Origin: Andrena cerasifolii
Taxonomy: Eukaryota; Arthropoda; Insecta; Hymenoptera; Andrenidae
Direction of reading: 5' to 3'
Assembly (NCBI RefSeq): GCF_050908995.1
Contig: NC_135120.1
Coordinates: 6,895,433 to 6,959,432 of the forward strand
DNA length: 64,000 bases
Shown: piece after piece, positions 47,329 through 58,280 of the stretch
Position numbering within the stretch: position 1 is the first letter of the stretch
How the letters are laid out: every line of letters starts with the position of its first letter
The notes under the pieces: generated by a model
What the model was told of the DNA's origin: nothing
Database searches by the model: none
The model's input: only the letters and a program-made list of their open reading frames with translations
Translations under genes and position numbers: made by a program

Positions 47329-47523
47329 TGTAGGAGTCGGAAAAAAGAGCCACAGCGCCGGGAATCGAACCCAAGCCGTCCGCGTGCTGATCAGTCGCGT
47401 TTGCCACCACGGCTACGCTGACTCCCCACGGTCCCTGTCTTCCGAACTCCTCATAAACGGACGCCACCTATGGGCCTCATCGCACACCATAGGCCGTTGC
47501 CTAAATGCCGGTTGCCTACTACA
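47329..47523 (-). mobile_element. 195-bp insertion with tRNA-like module, 4-bp target duplication
   Basis: The insertion splits the retrotransposon frame between the Lys and His codons. CTTA (TAAG on the minus strand) is present at 47325-47328 and 47524-47527, so the pre-insertion codons are restored by removing one copy plus the insert. The ends tgtagtaggc and gactcctaca are partly inverted. The module at 47333-47425 gives the family its tRNA-like look. A SINE would usually show a longer duplication and an A-rich tail, so the class (SINE or small DNA transposon) is open. Confidence 0.75.
47333..47425 (-). ncRNA. tRNA-derived module (A- and B-box-like)
   Basis: On the minus strand GGAGTC at the start pairs with GACTCC at the end like an acceptor stem. 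GTAGCCGTGGTGG resembles an A box, and GGTTCGATTCC matches the B box GGTTCGANTCC fully, preceded and followed by G and C runs like a T stem. The anticodon arm is poorly formed and there is extra sequence before the closing stem, so it is tRNA-derived rather than a functional tRNA gene. Confidence 0.7.
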
Positions 47524-48150
47524 CTTAACCGTTAGGCTAGAATTACAGTGGTCACAGAGTGGATGTTCCGTTTTTGTTATTAGGTATTGGTGTGTGTGGC
47601 CAATTCGCAGTCTCGTTATAATTCTTTGAATTTTCCTTGATTCAGCTATGGATGGGTTTAGGGAGTAGATATTGTCCCTTATCTCATGGAGCTTGGAAGG
47701 TTTGTCGGATATCCAATCAAGATTCCACTTGTTTAAGACTTTTCCTTCTAAGTATTTCTTTGCGTCCACGATAGGGATTTCTAGGTTAGGCAAGTCTGTG
47801 AGTTCTGTTCTAATATTTTCAGTTTGTGGGATGTTGTCAGGATTCCCCTCGAATAGTACTATATTACGGCACTGATGCAGTTCATATTGGAGGTTGTTTA
47901 TTAAGGGGTCATTGGAATATGGATTCGAAATTGCTCTAATTAATGTATAGTTGGCTGTAGAAATTTTGTATATAGTTAAGGGGTTGAGTTCTAAATTTTT
48001 TATTGTAATTAAAATGATGTAAACTTCGCTTGTTTTCTTAGAGATTATCTTGGGAAAGGTGTATATAGTTCTAATGTTGTCTTTAATTACTTCGCCTTTT
48101 ATAGGACTGTTCTTCTCTCACGTATAGACTTCTTACACATTAAAGGCAGC

Positions 48151-48151
<1 letters not shown>

Positions 48152-48182
<31 letters not shown>
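48152..48182. repeat. (TA)n microsatellite
   Basis: About 15 uninterrupted TA units directly precede the inverted repeat at 48179 and follow the truncated retrotransposon end. Confidence 0.95.
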
Positions 48183-48184
<2 letters not shown>

Positions 48185-48326
48185 TTATAATTTTTTAAAT
48201 GTGTGCATTTCGAATGCAACTTTCGTAAACCCCAATTTCGAGATAAAACATTCTTCATGACATATATATTGGGGTTTACGAAAGTTGCATTCAAAATGCA
48301 CACATTTAAAAAATTATAATACTATG
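48179..48326. repeat. 148-bp foldback with about 57-bp arms
   Basis: atagtattataattttttaa, gtgtgcatttcgaatgcaac and tttcgtaaaccccaa are repeated inverted from 48269 to 48326 with one or two mismatches, around a loop of about 32 bp. It sits at the end of the TA microsatellite, a typical place for a TA-targeting MITE. Confidence 0.9.
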
Positions 48327-49023
48327 TGAGGTCGAGAGCTAAAATTTTCTAGATTATTCTTAACCGAAGTTTGGAGAAAAGTGGACCTTTATTACATCTC
48401 AAGCAAAAAAATTTAGGAAAAATGTGTGTAATAATCAGATTTAACGTAAAAATATAAAATTCTTCGTTAAGTTTATTACAAAAATTACATCTGTAAAAAT
48501 TACAAACTATGATAAAATAATAAGCGTCTTTATTCAAGAGATAGTAAACATACATGCAATAACACGCAGTAAACTAACGCAAAGTTTCGATCTTTGAAAG
48601 AAATGTGCTCAAAATTCCCACTGGTACTTTATCTCGATACCAGCATTGCCATATAAAATTAAAACAAGTAGGTATTTAAAATGCCGTAAGATTCCAATGA
48701 GTCATTAAAGAAAAAGCAATGTTCCTCGGGCAAAAAGATGGAACGTTACAGGTTTCTTTAAAATGGGGCAGATTTATCGCACCACGAGCAAAGACATTTC
48801 GTTATGCGATAAAAAGAACGTTACTTAGGTGCTACGAAGAAATTCTCCGCGAGACTTATCGTCCTTCGATGTAGTGACGATAAATTCACTAGGGGGAAAT
48901 AAATTCGCGCCCGCTTCTCTCGTTACACGTCCCCGACAGGAATAAAAAACGAGAGGGACAGTTGAAATATATTTTATTAAATTGCTCGTGCGCGGTTCCT
49001 TCACGGCACCCGTTTAACGTTCT
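48327..49023. other. No gene seen
   Basis: Only short frames. The segment 48780-49020 is somewhat GC-richer without recognised coding. Confidence 0.4.
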
Positions 49024-49027
49024 TTAA

Positions 49028-50244
49028 CCCTCGCCAGACGGCATAGGTACAATTGTAACTATTGCGTTTTTAAATTGTGATAAATTTTTTTTTCGAGAAG
49101 CTGGGGAGGGTTGAAGCTTCGTGACATCTTGAAATTTTTGCTTTAGATTATATAGACCAAATTTCAGAAAAATATCACAACCTCTTTCCGAGATAGGGGG
49201 TCGAGTTGAGGGTTGCACCCATAACAGCGGCATAGACACAATGGCGCCTCTATATATTTTGTATGAAGATAATGCAAGAAAAAAAGAATGCGATTTTTTT
49301 TAAGGGGTCATGCTCAGTCAGGAGGCCGAAAAAGGGTGGTTTTTGGAAATTTTTTACTCCAAAGATATAACACATTTCTCAAAAAAACTTTTTTCCGTTT
49401 AAGGGTTGCATCTAGTACCGTGCATCGTATTTTTTTTATTTAAAAATATTTATCAATAACTAAGTTATTGTCCATCACCTGGAGGTTGTTTTAAAAAAAG
49501 GCTTTTGCGGTGACCACTGCTGCTCGAAAGTCGATCCTCTGAAATAAAAAATTCAAAAGAATTTACTTATTATATTATATTATCTAGTATTTGAACGAAG
49601 GATTTTTTTATCCCATGCTTATTTTTCTTTTAATTGACGAAAATCAGGCAGGATTTATGATAAAAATTGAAACTTTTACTTTAAACATAAGCCATTTTTT
49701 CCCAAATCAATATTTCGAAAAATCCTTCGTTCAAATACTAGATAATATAATATAAAAGTAAATTCTTTTGAATTTTTTATTTTAGATGATCGACTTTCGA
49801 GCAGCAGTGGTCACCGCAGAAGCCTTTATTTTTAGAGAACCTTCGAGTGATGGACAGTAACTTAGTTATTGATAAATATTTTTAAATAAAAAAAATACGT
49901 TGCATGGTACTAGATGCAATCGTTAAAACGAAAAAAGATTTTTTGAGAAATGTGGTACAGCTTTTGAGTAAAAAATTTCCAAAGACCACCCTTTTTTTAG
50001 ACCGCTGAACTGAGCATGATCCCCTAATGATAATGCTATTTTATTATAAAAAAGTAAAAAATAGATAATTTACATTATAAAAGGAAATTTGGGAACTTTT
50101 TTTATTGATTTTCATTGAGTCTAAATGTTATCAATTTATCGTACAAATTATAACGACAGTGAGAATATTCATATAAAATATGTGGGGGTGCAATTGTGCC
50201 TCTGCCGTCTGTTAACGTTGTAAAATTGTGCCGTCTGACGAGGG
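49028..50244. mobile_element. piggyBac-like element with a nested foldback (1,217 bp, about 493 bp without it)
   Basis: CCCTCGCCAGACGGCA on the left is inverted at the right (tgccgtctgacgaggg), with TTAA at 49024-49027 and 50245-50248 and C-rich termini of piggyBac style. The 49304-50023 foldback lies inside, itself in a TTAA site. No transposase frame remains. Confidence 0.75.
49304..50023. mobile_element. 720-bp TTAA foldback, CATGCTCAGTCAGGAGGCCG family, copy 2 (nested)
   Basis: ggggtcatgctcagtcagga at the left, with the right end tgaactgagcatgatcccc. The left TTAA is intact (49300-49303) and the right one reads ctaa (50024-50027). Arm diagnostics and loop orientation (tatcccatgcttatttttct first) agree with copy 1. 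Confidence 0.95.
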
Positions 50245-50248
50245 TTAA

Positions 50249-50836
50249 TAATGTACCTAACCCAGACCTAACCCAGAAAAAATTATTTCCCCAGACGTTA
50301 TTCCTCAATAAATTTATATAAATGCACATTTCGTCGTTACACAACCCTCGCGTGAAGTCGCGATCGATGGTCGTTAATTGGTTTTACTCGCAGTAGTGCA
50401 CTTTTTATTCGACGAATCACCCGTTTAGCATGCATATGGATAAACGAGTGAAACGGAAATGGCGACGGAAACGAATTCGGATACATGGCATAGAAAATTG
50501 CTACTAGTGTGCGGGTTTACAGTTTAAAGGAACAAATGAATTCCATCACGGTAGGGTCTAAGACAGTAACTTTTGCAGAAGAAATTTACGTAATGGTCGC
50601 TTTACTAATTATTTATGAGAATTTGTTTCATAAGGTGAAAATTTATTGGCCTAAGAAAACTTCATGAATTCCTTATTTCGATTTACGTTATAAGAAAACA
50701 GATTTTTGTGAAATAAGTTTATGGGGAAATAATTTTCATAAAATAGATGGACAGTGCTCATTTTGTTAACTACGTATCATGAACGTATGTTTAATGAATC
50801 GTATATAAAATACAGTAGGTTGAATATACATGTGTA
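50249..50836. other. No gene seen
   Basis: 50340-50560 is slightly GC-richer and open on the minus strand for a short distance; nothing recognised. Confidence 0.4.
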
Positions 50837-50840
50837 TTAA

Positions 50841-51563
50841 GGGGTCATGCTCAGTCAGGAGGCCGAAAAAAGGATGGTCTTTAGAATTTTTTTACTCAAA
50901 AGCTATAACACATTTCTCAAAAAATCTTTTTTCCTTTTAAGGATTGCATCTAGTACCGTGCATCGTAATTTTTTTATTTAAAAATATTTATCAATAACTA
51001 AGTTATTGTCCATCACTCGAAGGTTCTATAAAAAAAAGGCTTCTGAGATGACCACTGCTGCTCGAAAGTCGATCATCTAAAATAAAAGATTCAAAAGAAT
51101 TTACTTAGTATATTATATTATCTAGTATTTGAACGAAGGATTTTTCGAAATATTGATTAGGGAAAAAATGGCTGATGTTTGAAGTAAAAGTTTAAAATTG
51201 TTGTCATAAATCGTGTCTGATTTTCGTCAATTAAAAGAAAACTAAGCATCGGATAAAAAAATCCTTCGTTCAAATACTAGATAATATAATATAATAAGTA
51301 AATTCTTTTGAATTTTTTATTTCAGATGATCGACTTTTGAGCAGCAGTGGTCACCGCAGAAGCCTTGTTTTTTAGAGAACCTTCGAGTGAGGGACAATAA
51401 CTTAGTTATTAATAAATATTTTGATATAAACAAATTACGATGCACGGTACTAGATGTAATCCTTAAAAGGAAAAAAGATTTTTTGAGAAATGTGGTACAG
51501 CTTTTGAGTAAAAAATTTCCAAAGACCACCCTTTTTTTAGGCCGCCTAACTGAGCATGATCCC
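50841..51563. mobile_element. 723-bp TTAA foldback, CATGCTCAGTCAGGAGGCCG family, copy 3 with inverted loop
   Basis: ggggtcatgctcagtcagga is inverted at the right (ctaactgagcatgatccc), with TTAA at 50837-50840 and 51564-51567. The loop reads ttcgaaatattgattaggga first and ends actaagcatcggataaaaaa, which is the reverse of copies 1 and 2. Both arms carry the cactcgaaggttct diagnostic seen only in the right arm of the other copies. The 142-codon minus frame here is a repeat artefact. Confidence 0.95.
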
Positions 51564-51567
51564 TTAA

Positions 51568-52181
51568 CAAGTAGGGTGCGACTGAAATGGGGGTGTAATA
51601 AGGAAGGAGATGACTCCTTGTCCACAAATATATCAAAAGTGCAGAATAAACTTATCCCGAACGTGGCTTTGTTCTCGAGAAAATGAATTTTGAAAATTTG
51701 GTGGATACTGGTGTACCAGATTAAGAATTGGCAGATATGGCGCAACTGGTAATGAACTGAATCCTTGCTCAGAAATAAATCGAAACGGTAGATTAACTGT
51801 CCTTCGAACGAGGCTCTGATTTCAAGAAAATTGAGTTTCCAGGTCCATGGAATATTGGTACGTGCACCTGCACTTCACTAACAATCGATTCCACCTTGAA
51901 ATTCACTTTCTCGAAAACAAAGGCTCGCTTGAAACAAGAAATTTTTTATGTAAGTAGTAAATTACTGTAATAATTACTTTAACGATTATTTATAACAATT
52001 CGTTCTGTGCTCATAAAATTCGGTTGATGGAAAACAGTTGTAACATTCTTTTGTTTGTAATATTTTAAGAAACAAATTAGTGATTATCTTCATGAAGTAT
52101 ATTAATATAATAATTGCTGCAAAAATTATTTAGCAAAGCGTGTCATATACGAAATGTTCCATTTAGCTTACACTTTAAATA
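51568..52181. other. No gene seen
   Basis: A weak internal inverted pair (gttctcgagaaaatgaattttg at 51671 and aaattcactttctcgaaaac at 51900) suggests an old repeat. No coding recognised. Confidence 0.35.
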
Positions 52182-52240
52182 CAGTAGAATCTTCAGCATC
52201 CGAATGTTCCGTCATTCGATTGTTGCATTATCTGAACAGT
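52182..52240. repeat. Tigger-like single terminus
   Basis: CAGTAGAATCTTCAGCATCC followed by gaatgttccgtcattcga resembles the left end of the 42757 Tigger element, and is preceded by TA. No opposite end was found. Confidence 0.4.
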
Positions 52241-52318
52241 ATGTCTATTTCTTTCATGATCAGATTAATTTATGTATTCATATGCTTTACTACATATCGA
52301 AACAGATACGAACATAAT

Positions 52319-52737
52319 TATTTTTCGTGAGCCGAAATACGGACATTTAAAGCATTATATTTAATTAAAAATTACTAGCAGTTAAACATCTTGAAATATC
52401 ATTCTTAAATAGTTTACGACTGGCTGATTTATTATTAAAGAATTAATCAATTACTCTGCAAACTTTGATCACAAACAAATTTTTTACAGCTTCTTTATGA
52501 CGAGTAACCTCTTAAATGAGCAGAAATTGGGATATTCACCTTAAGAGGTTACTCGTCGGAAAGAAAGTGTAAAAAATTTGTTTGTGATCAAAATTTGCAG
52601 AGTAATTGATTAATTCTTTAATAATAAATCAACCAGTCGTAAACTATTTAAGAAAGATATTTCAAGACGTTTAACTGCTAGTAATTTGTAATTAAATATA
52701 ATGCTTTAAATGTCCGTATTTCGGCTCACGAAAAATA
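52319..52737. repeat. 419-bp near-perfect palindrome
   Basis: The arms of about 195 bp (52319-52515 and 52542-52737) pair almost completely; the outer words are tatttttcgtgagccgaaat / atttcggctcacgaaaaata and the inner cgagtaacctctta / taagaggttactcg. The loop is about 26 bp (aatgagcagaaattgggata-type). The loop and the following sequence share gagcagaaattg...ttcacctta words with 53360-53390, suggesting a related larger element. Confidence 0.9.
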
Positions 52738-54160
52738 GCGATGTACGTATTTCTACTCACCATTTGTACCAATTTCTGCTCACGTAATATGTTGCCTTTT
52801 CAGGTTAAAATAAGTTACATGTTTTATGGAGATGATTCATAACACAACAGTAAAGCATAAAATAATGATAAACAAAAAATAAAATGCCTTCGAATAGAAA
52901 TAGAGGTTACAGCATATATTGAATTGTGAGATTATGTTGCTAAAATTTTGGTCAGTAGAAATTCGGACATGACTGTGATTCACTTGACCCTAAACCTAAT
53001 CACCTGTTTTCTACTTAAAATAATCAAAAATAGTAAAAAAATCTACATCCAGAGCACAATACGGTATCTGTTTTTGTTAATAAATAAGAGCTTTTACTGC
53101 AAAAACTATTTTCTGCCCAATTATCGAATATCAATAGTGACCCTGTTCCTTACCACAACCAGCTAAAATACGGTCGAAAAATCATGTGTCTCTCATTTTA
53201 AAAGTTTTTCGTTGCTTATGCTGCACTTTGATGGGCCCCAAGCTCGTGCAACACCCGCGTAAAAGTTCAAATAATTTAGAATTATTTTGTTGTACCTACA
53301 GTACAAACGTGACGCTTATAATAATAAGAAAAATACGAAATGAGTAGAAATGGGGACATGAGCAGAAATTGAGACATTCACCTTAGTACATATTTTCATC
53401 TTTCTATAACCATCAAAATGAATACTATTCACATTGCGTCTAAATCAGTATTAGGTACGTTCCCGATATTATTTTTGCGAACATACCTAACTTTTGAAGT
53501 TCGACGCGTCTCGGTAATGAATAGGATTGTGGGAATTACCCGGGTCTATCTCTGTTAAGGTTCATGAGGGTATTCGGTTGCTTTAAACAAGATCCCCATA
53601 AAAAAATGTAAAAAATAGGAAAAATACGCCAAGCACGTGAAATCGAATAAATCACAAAAAATGGAAGATAATAATAATTAAGAAATAAAAAAAAAGTGAT
53701 GTGAAATCAAAATGAGCTGCAAGTACATAATTCGGTTGCTTTAAACAAGATAAACCTACTTCCTCTGTCGTCCCACCGAGATGAAACGAAAACCATTACC
53801 GTATGAGTGCTGTGTGCTGTGATAAAAATCGTTTATGAATTCCTTCACGGGATACGGAGCTCGATAAGACGTAGCATAGTAGAATCTTCCCTTATAGAGC
53901 GCGACAGCGATGGCGATAACACCAGTTATTTAGTCTGTGTAGTAATATCCATAGTATGACTGTAAATAGGACCAATATGAATTCTGTAGAATGTATCTTT
54001 TCAAAGAACTAAATGTTATTATATGCACCCCAAAATCTAATTGTGATACACTTGCATTCCTGATTTCTCCGTGATGCACAAATTATAAGTTTTGGTATTC
54101 ATCAGAGAATGTAAAACAGAAAGGTATAAATTCAGTTACGGTATGCACCGTAATGTTTTA
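52738..54160. other. No gene seen, repeat words only
   Basis: tctactcaccatttgtacca (52772) and atgagtagaaatggggacat (53340) are inverted relatives and echo the loop of the preceding palindrome. Frames are short and unrecognised. Confidence 0.35.
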
Positions 54161-54484
54161 ACCACATTGGTGACCATTATTTTTGGGACTCATTTTTTTT
54201 ATCATCTACGACAAACATAATATGGGGGGGGCGGGATTCATAGTGGTGTAAGTCACTCGCATGATATTTGGCGTAAATTAATGTTTGGCGTTTACTATTA
54301 TAAAAAAAACTCTACGCATACCTATATTGCAGTTGTAGGAACACATCTAAAGGCTTAAAAAACTAACATAATAAATAAATATATATAATCTATAAAAGTA
54401 TTATATATATAATATAATAAATATAAATAATCTATAAATGTATTATATATATATAATATAATAAATATATATAATCTATAAAAG

Positions 54485-54526
<42 letters not shown>

Positions 54527-54744
54527 TATGTTAGTATTTTAAGCCTTTAGATGTGTTCCTACAACTGCAATATAGGTATGCGTAGGATTTTTTTTATAAT
54601 AGTAAACGCCAAACATTAATTTACGCCAAATATCATGCGAGTGACTTACACCACTATGAATCTCGCCCCCCCCCTCCTCCATATTATGTTTGTCGTAGAC
54701 GATAAGAAAAAATGAGTCACAAAGAGATTGGTCACCAATGTGGT
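54161..54744. mobile_element. 584-bp foldback with AT-microsatellite centre
   Basis: accacattggtgaccattat is inverted at the right (gattggtcaccaatgtggt). The arms of about 200 bp match over aaacataatatggggggggc, taatgtttggcgtttactat and tgttcctacaactgcaatat words. The centre (about 54370-54530) is tandem ataatctataaaagtattat-type units and (TA)n. An 87-codon minus frame inside is an artefact. Confidence 0.85.
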
Positions 54745-54756
54745 ATATATACATGT

Positions 54757-54792
54757 GTGTGTGTGTGTGTGTGTGTTTCTGTGTGTGTGTGT
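54757..54792. repeat. (GT)n microsatellite
   Basis: Two runs of GT dinucleotides separated by ttct, directly after the palindrome's right end. Confidence 0.95.
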
Positions 54793-55033
54793 ACTTAATC
54801 ATAAGTACAAACCAATAGGAACTTTTGTACCTCTTCGTATGAAGATTGAAGGGTGGTTTTACATCCTAAACGCGCAAATGGGCAAATATAAATCACGTAT
54901 TTCTTATTTTTCGATCCTTTAAAACATAAAAAACCTAAGCAATCGGAGAGGGATACCTAAAAAATCTTATAACTTTGAGGGGTGGTTTTATCCCCCTAAA
55001 TATGAAAATGGGACAATATAAAAAAAACGGCTG

Positions 55034-55264
55034 TACTTCCGAATGGCCCCAGTGGCCAGTCGACACGAGGTTTGAGGTCGCCGTGTAGGGGTGCCTGCAC
55101 CTAAGTTAAACAAAATTAAGAATAAGAATAGCAATAATTTTTTATTAATATTTTGGAAACTAATAAATACCCGAAGCTACAATTTCAAATTTAGGGTCCA
55201 CGCCCCCTCCCCACTCCTCCCTCCAAACCTCATCTCGATCGGCCACTGGGGCCATTCGGAAGAA
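55034..55264. mobile_element. 231-bp member of the CTTCCRAATGGCCCCAGTGG family, copy 3
   Basis: tacttccgaatggccccagt on the left and cactggggccattcggaaga on the right are inverted. The interior keeps gtaggggtgcctgcacctaa and the aaactaataaatacccgaag right-arm sequence of the 17319-18000 element, but has lost most of its left arm and the G-run region. Confidence 0.85.
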
Positions 55265-55439
55265 TATCCAAAAAAACACATTTATTTTTCGGTCCTCTAA
55301 AACTGATCCAAAAATCAAAATAATCAGAAGCGGATAACTAGAAACCTCTCCTTGTTAGTCGGACTTGCACCAGTATGTTTCGAAACGCTCTGCTCTTGTT
55401 AGGTAAATACAGTAAACACTCGTATTAAACCCGACGGCC

Positions 55440-55580
55440 GTCGCGGCCGATGCCGCGAGTGAGAAAACCGAAGAGCGCGCGAGAGGGAACGAAACAGTCG
55501 ACACGAAGTTGCCGTCGACTCTTTCGTTCCCCCTCACTCTCGATCGAAGGATTCCAAGAAGTGGTGGGGATAGTCACCGG
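55440..55580. repeat. CpG-rich repeat ending gtggtggggatag
   Basis: agggaacgaaacagtcgaca and its approximate complement gtcgactctttcgttccccc flank a short loop (about 55491-55530). It is followed by aagaagtggtggggatag, also seen at 57498 and, reversed, near 13008. It is probably a short dispersed repeat. Confidence 0.4.
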
Positions 55581-57411
55581 GCGTACTACGCATGGTAAAA
55601 ACGGGACTATGACGAGGATTTATTGTACTAAAGAGACATATTCCTATGGCTCAGTTAAGAATGCAGTTATAACTTAATTCACCATGCAAGTAAACAGATG
55701 GAGCCTCTAAGACATATAAATTGTTATTATCTAAAATGATAAAAATTTGGATTTACACCACTATGATTCTCAGACTCCCCAAATGTATCTAGAATGGTCA
55801 AGTTCATCAAAAATCTTTAAATATTAATTATTTAATCGATCACCCAAAAGTTCCCATGTCCCTTCATTCGTAACTTTACTTATCATTCGTACAGGGCGGC
55901 TTTTTCAATGAACGTTATTATTGTCGAGTGTAAATTGTACGCAGTAGTTTTATTTCGTACAAACGAAACCAAGATGCCAGTTATTTCGAGGCTGGCGAGA
56001 AAGTTTTATTATAAAAGTTGCAACTCTCGCCGGGAGATCTTTTCTCTATTGTCGAGAATTAGGTCGGAGGTATTCCATTGGCCCCTTTGGCGATCAGTTT
56101 TAAAAGGGCTCTTTTCGCTCGCAACACATGGATGGTACAGTCTGTTTCCGTACGTTTCAATTAAGTGACATTCGGATCACTCTTCTTGCACCAAATTCTC
56201 TGCAAGACGAATTCAATTCAGTGGGCAAAGTTTTAATAAACAGACAGGGGCATGTGTAAACACTTGTTAAAAAGTCACGCCATTTCTTTATGTAATTATT
56301 TACTTGTTTATTCATAAATTTGTACAGATGGTTCTGTGTGTAATCAATTTTTGTTTTACTTTTTTAGGTAGATTCATTCAATATTATTCTTCTTCCTTAT
56401 TGTGATCGTATTATACATACGTTTGTATTACCGAATGTAATCGGTGTTTCTGAAATGTGACTAAATACTCAGCTACCTAATAGAACTCACGAAGAAAGTC
56501 AAAGGAGTTTTAATAAACGTGGGTAAGTTAGGTTTCGGTTAGATTTGATTTAGATTTGGGTTAGGTATTAATCGTTTTTAAGATATCTAATAAACAGCCC
56601 TTTACCCTACATTATAAAACGCAAGTGGTTGAATGACTCCCGTTCATTAAATCTGAACGAGCCTGTATTTTTCGAGGAAAGCTTCTCTAGTTGGATTTCG
56701 AATGTATTCTGGTTTAGTCGGACGGAGCACGTAAGCCGTGTAACACAAGCTGTGGCGAAAACACAACAGCCAGTAGGGTGTCGCGATAAGCTGGAGTTCT
56801 TCCTTGAAAAGCGAGAAGAAAGTCGGTAGGTATCGTTATTTACTGCGACATTTACACGTCTGAAGAGGGGTGGGAGGAGCGGACACCTTGTCAACGCCGA
56901 CAGATTTTGTTTTCTGGTGGTTCGTTTCCGACCAGATCATGCGTTTTGAGTTCACAACCGTGCAATGCAATTTCTCTTTGACCCACCCGATATATACAGG
57001 GTGTGAAATTAAAAGTGTTACAGGCAAATATCTTTAACTTTCTTTTCGGGGTTGATTTAGTTCAGTGGATAATATCGCATCATTAAGTTAACTTATTCCT
57101 CTCGTAGGTACAGCTGACAATAGTTCACTTCTATGTGAATTACAGTATTGTCTCGTTACGGGCTCGGTTTGGTGTACACTAGACGCCGGAAGCGGCTTCT
57201 CTTCGGAAATTTGGCAACGTTGCATATCACTGAGGTCGTGTTCAGATATATTGGCCGGTGAGTTTCATGAGGGGTATTCTCCCACCACACCGCTTGCCTG
57301 CCTCGGTGCTCCTTTTCTCTACGTTCTCACTCTTTCTCTCGGGCTAGTTCTGCTCGTCGCGCCGTGGGGATACGATGCCCGCGAGGGCCGTGAGGTACGC
57401 AACACGCAGCG
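55581..57411. other. No gene assigned
   Basis: The + frame at 55908-56168 (86 codons) and opposed frames at 56607-56894 are in GC-richer segments but are not recognised. A mariner-like tatacagggtgtgaaat lies at about 56995. Confidence 0.35.
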
Positions 57412-57510
57412 AAGCATCCCCACCACTTTCTCGTTTCTATCTTGCTCTCGTTCCATCTCGCTCTCGCCTTCGCAGAACAAGAGCCAGTCAGAAGTGGTGG
57501 GGATAGCGCC
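57412..57510. repeat. About 100-bp inverted repeat with catccccaccactt ends
   Basis: gcatccccaccactttct on the left pairs with agaagtggtggggatagc on the right; the interior is pyrimidine-rich (ctctcgctctc type). It shares its end with the repeats near 13008 and 55558. Confidence 0.5.
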
Positions 57511-57721
57511 AAGCTCCTAACGTGTAGGCCAAACCGAGTTCTTAGCGTAGAAATACATACATCAGAATAGGTGTGCGTTAGGTCCGAAAAAATTCAGGAG
57601 CTTTATTGGTTAGAACATTGATTCTTTCTCGATAGCTTCATCTTGTATTGGTCTACGCATAACTTCGGAACGCACACAACTATTACGTTAAGAATAAAAA
57701 ATAGCCACACAGCTTCGTTTT

Positions 57722-58275
57722 CATTCATTTTGTACGTATTTTCTCAAGTTTTCGCTTACTATATATTAAAGAGGAAGGACCAAAGTATATTTTGGCATAT
57801 TTGTTATTAAGTAATTAATTCAAATACAAAATGAAAAAAATTGAAAACAGAATAACGTATCAACTAGCCCCGCAGTGGGGTAAATTGATAAATTTTACCT
57901 TCGTCCAAATAACATTTTTTCATTCTATTTGTACGTATTTTCTCAAGTTTTCGCTTTCTATATATTAAAGAGGAAGAACCAAAGTATATTTTGGCATATT
58001 TGTTGTTAAGTAATTAATTCAAATACAAAATGAAAAAAATTGAAAACAGAATAGCGAATCAACTAACAGTGGGGTAAATTGATAAATTTTACCTTCGTCC
58101 AAATAGAATTTTTTCATTCATTTTGTATGTATTTCCCCAACTTTTCATTTACAATATATTAAAGAGGAAATACCCAAGTATGTTTTAGCATATTTGTTAT
58201 CAAATAATTAATTCAAACAAAAATGGAAAAAAAAAATAAAAACTGAAAAACGTATCAACCAGCCCCTGTCTCCCC
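57722..58275. repeat. Tandem array, about 195-bp unit, nearly three units
   Basis: gtacgtattttctcaagttt or variant starts at 57732, 57931 and 58125 (periods 199 and 194). Each unit contains tatattaaagaggaa, aagtaattaattcaaa, atcaactagccccgcagtgg-type and ttgataaattttaccttcgt words. The last unit runs into ccagcccctgtctcccc, the same type of terminus as the GGGGAGA elements, so the array may be the interior of such an element. Its other end was not found. Confidence 0.8.
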
Positions 58276-58280
58276 TGCAC

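Larger units (their letters stand above)
47035..48120 (-). pseudogene. Non-LTR retrotransposon (Jockey/I-like) 3' fragment, 5'-truncated
   Basis: The minus strand from about 48115 reads a degraded RNase H region (TSEVYIILITIKNLELNP) and then the C-terminal tail KKYLEGKVLNKWNLDWISDK, RIITRLRIGHTHQYLITK and a cysteine-bearing CDHCNSSLTVK. After a 195-bp insertion it continues HIIQDCPALRDLRQNEKL, STVKECLNNKK to a stop at 47193. The 3' end gctgatgcgacattaaataa, with a taaataaata tail, lies near 47040-47060. This is the usual layout of Jockey/I-clade ORF2 ends. The reverse transcriptase and endonuclease are missing, so the copy is dead. Confidence 0.85.

Noticed and set aside
51317..51745. 142-codon minus-strand frame with a 99-codon frame opposite
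   Set aside because: It lies mostly in the right arm of foldback copy 3; the same arm in the other copies does not keep the frame.
56520..56580. ggttagg-type words resembling insect TTAGG telomere repeats
   Set aside because: The words are irregularly spaced and not tandem; nothing like an array is present.
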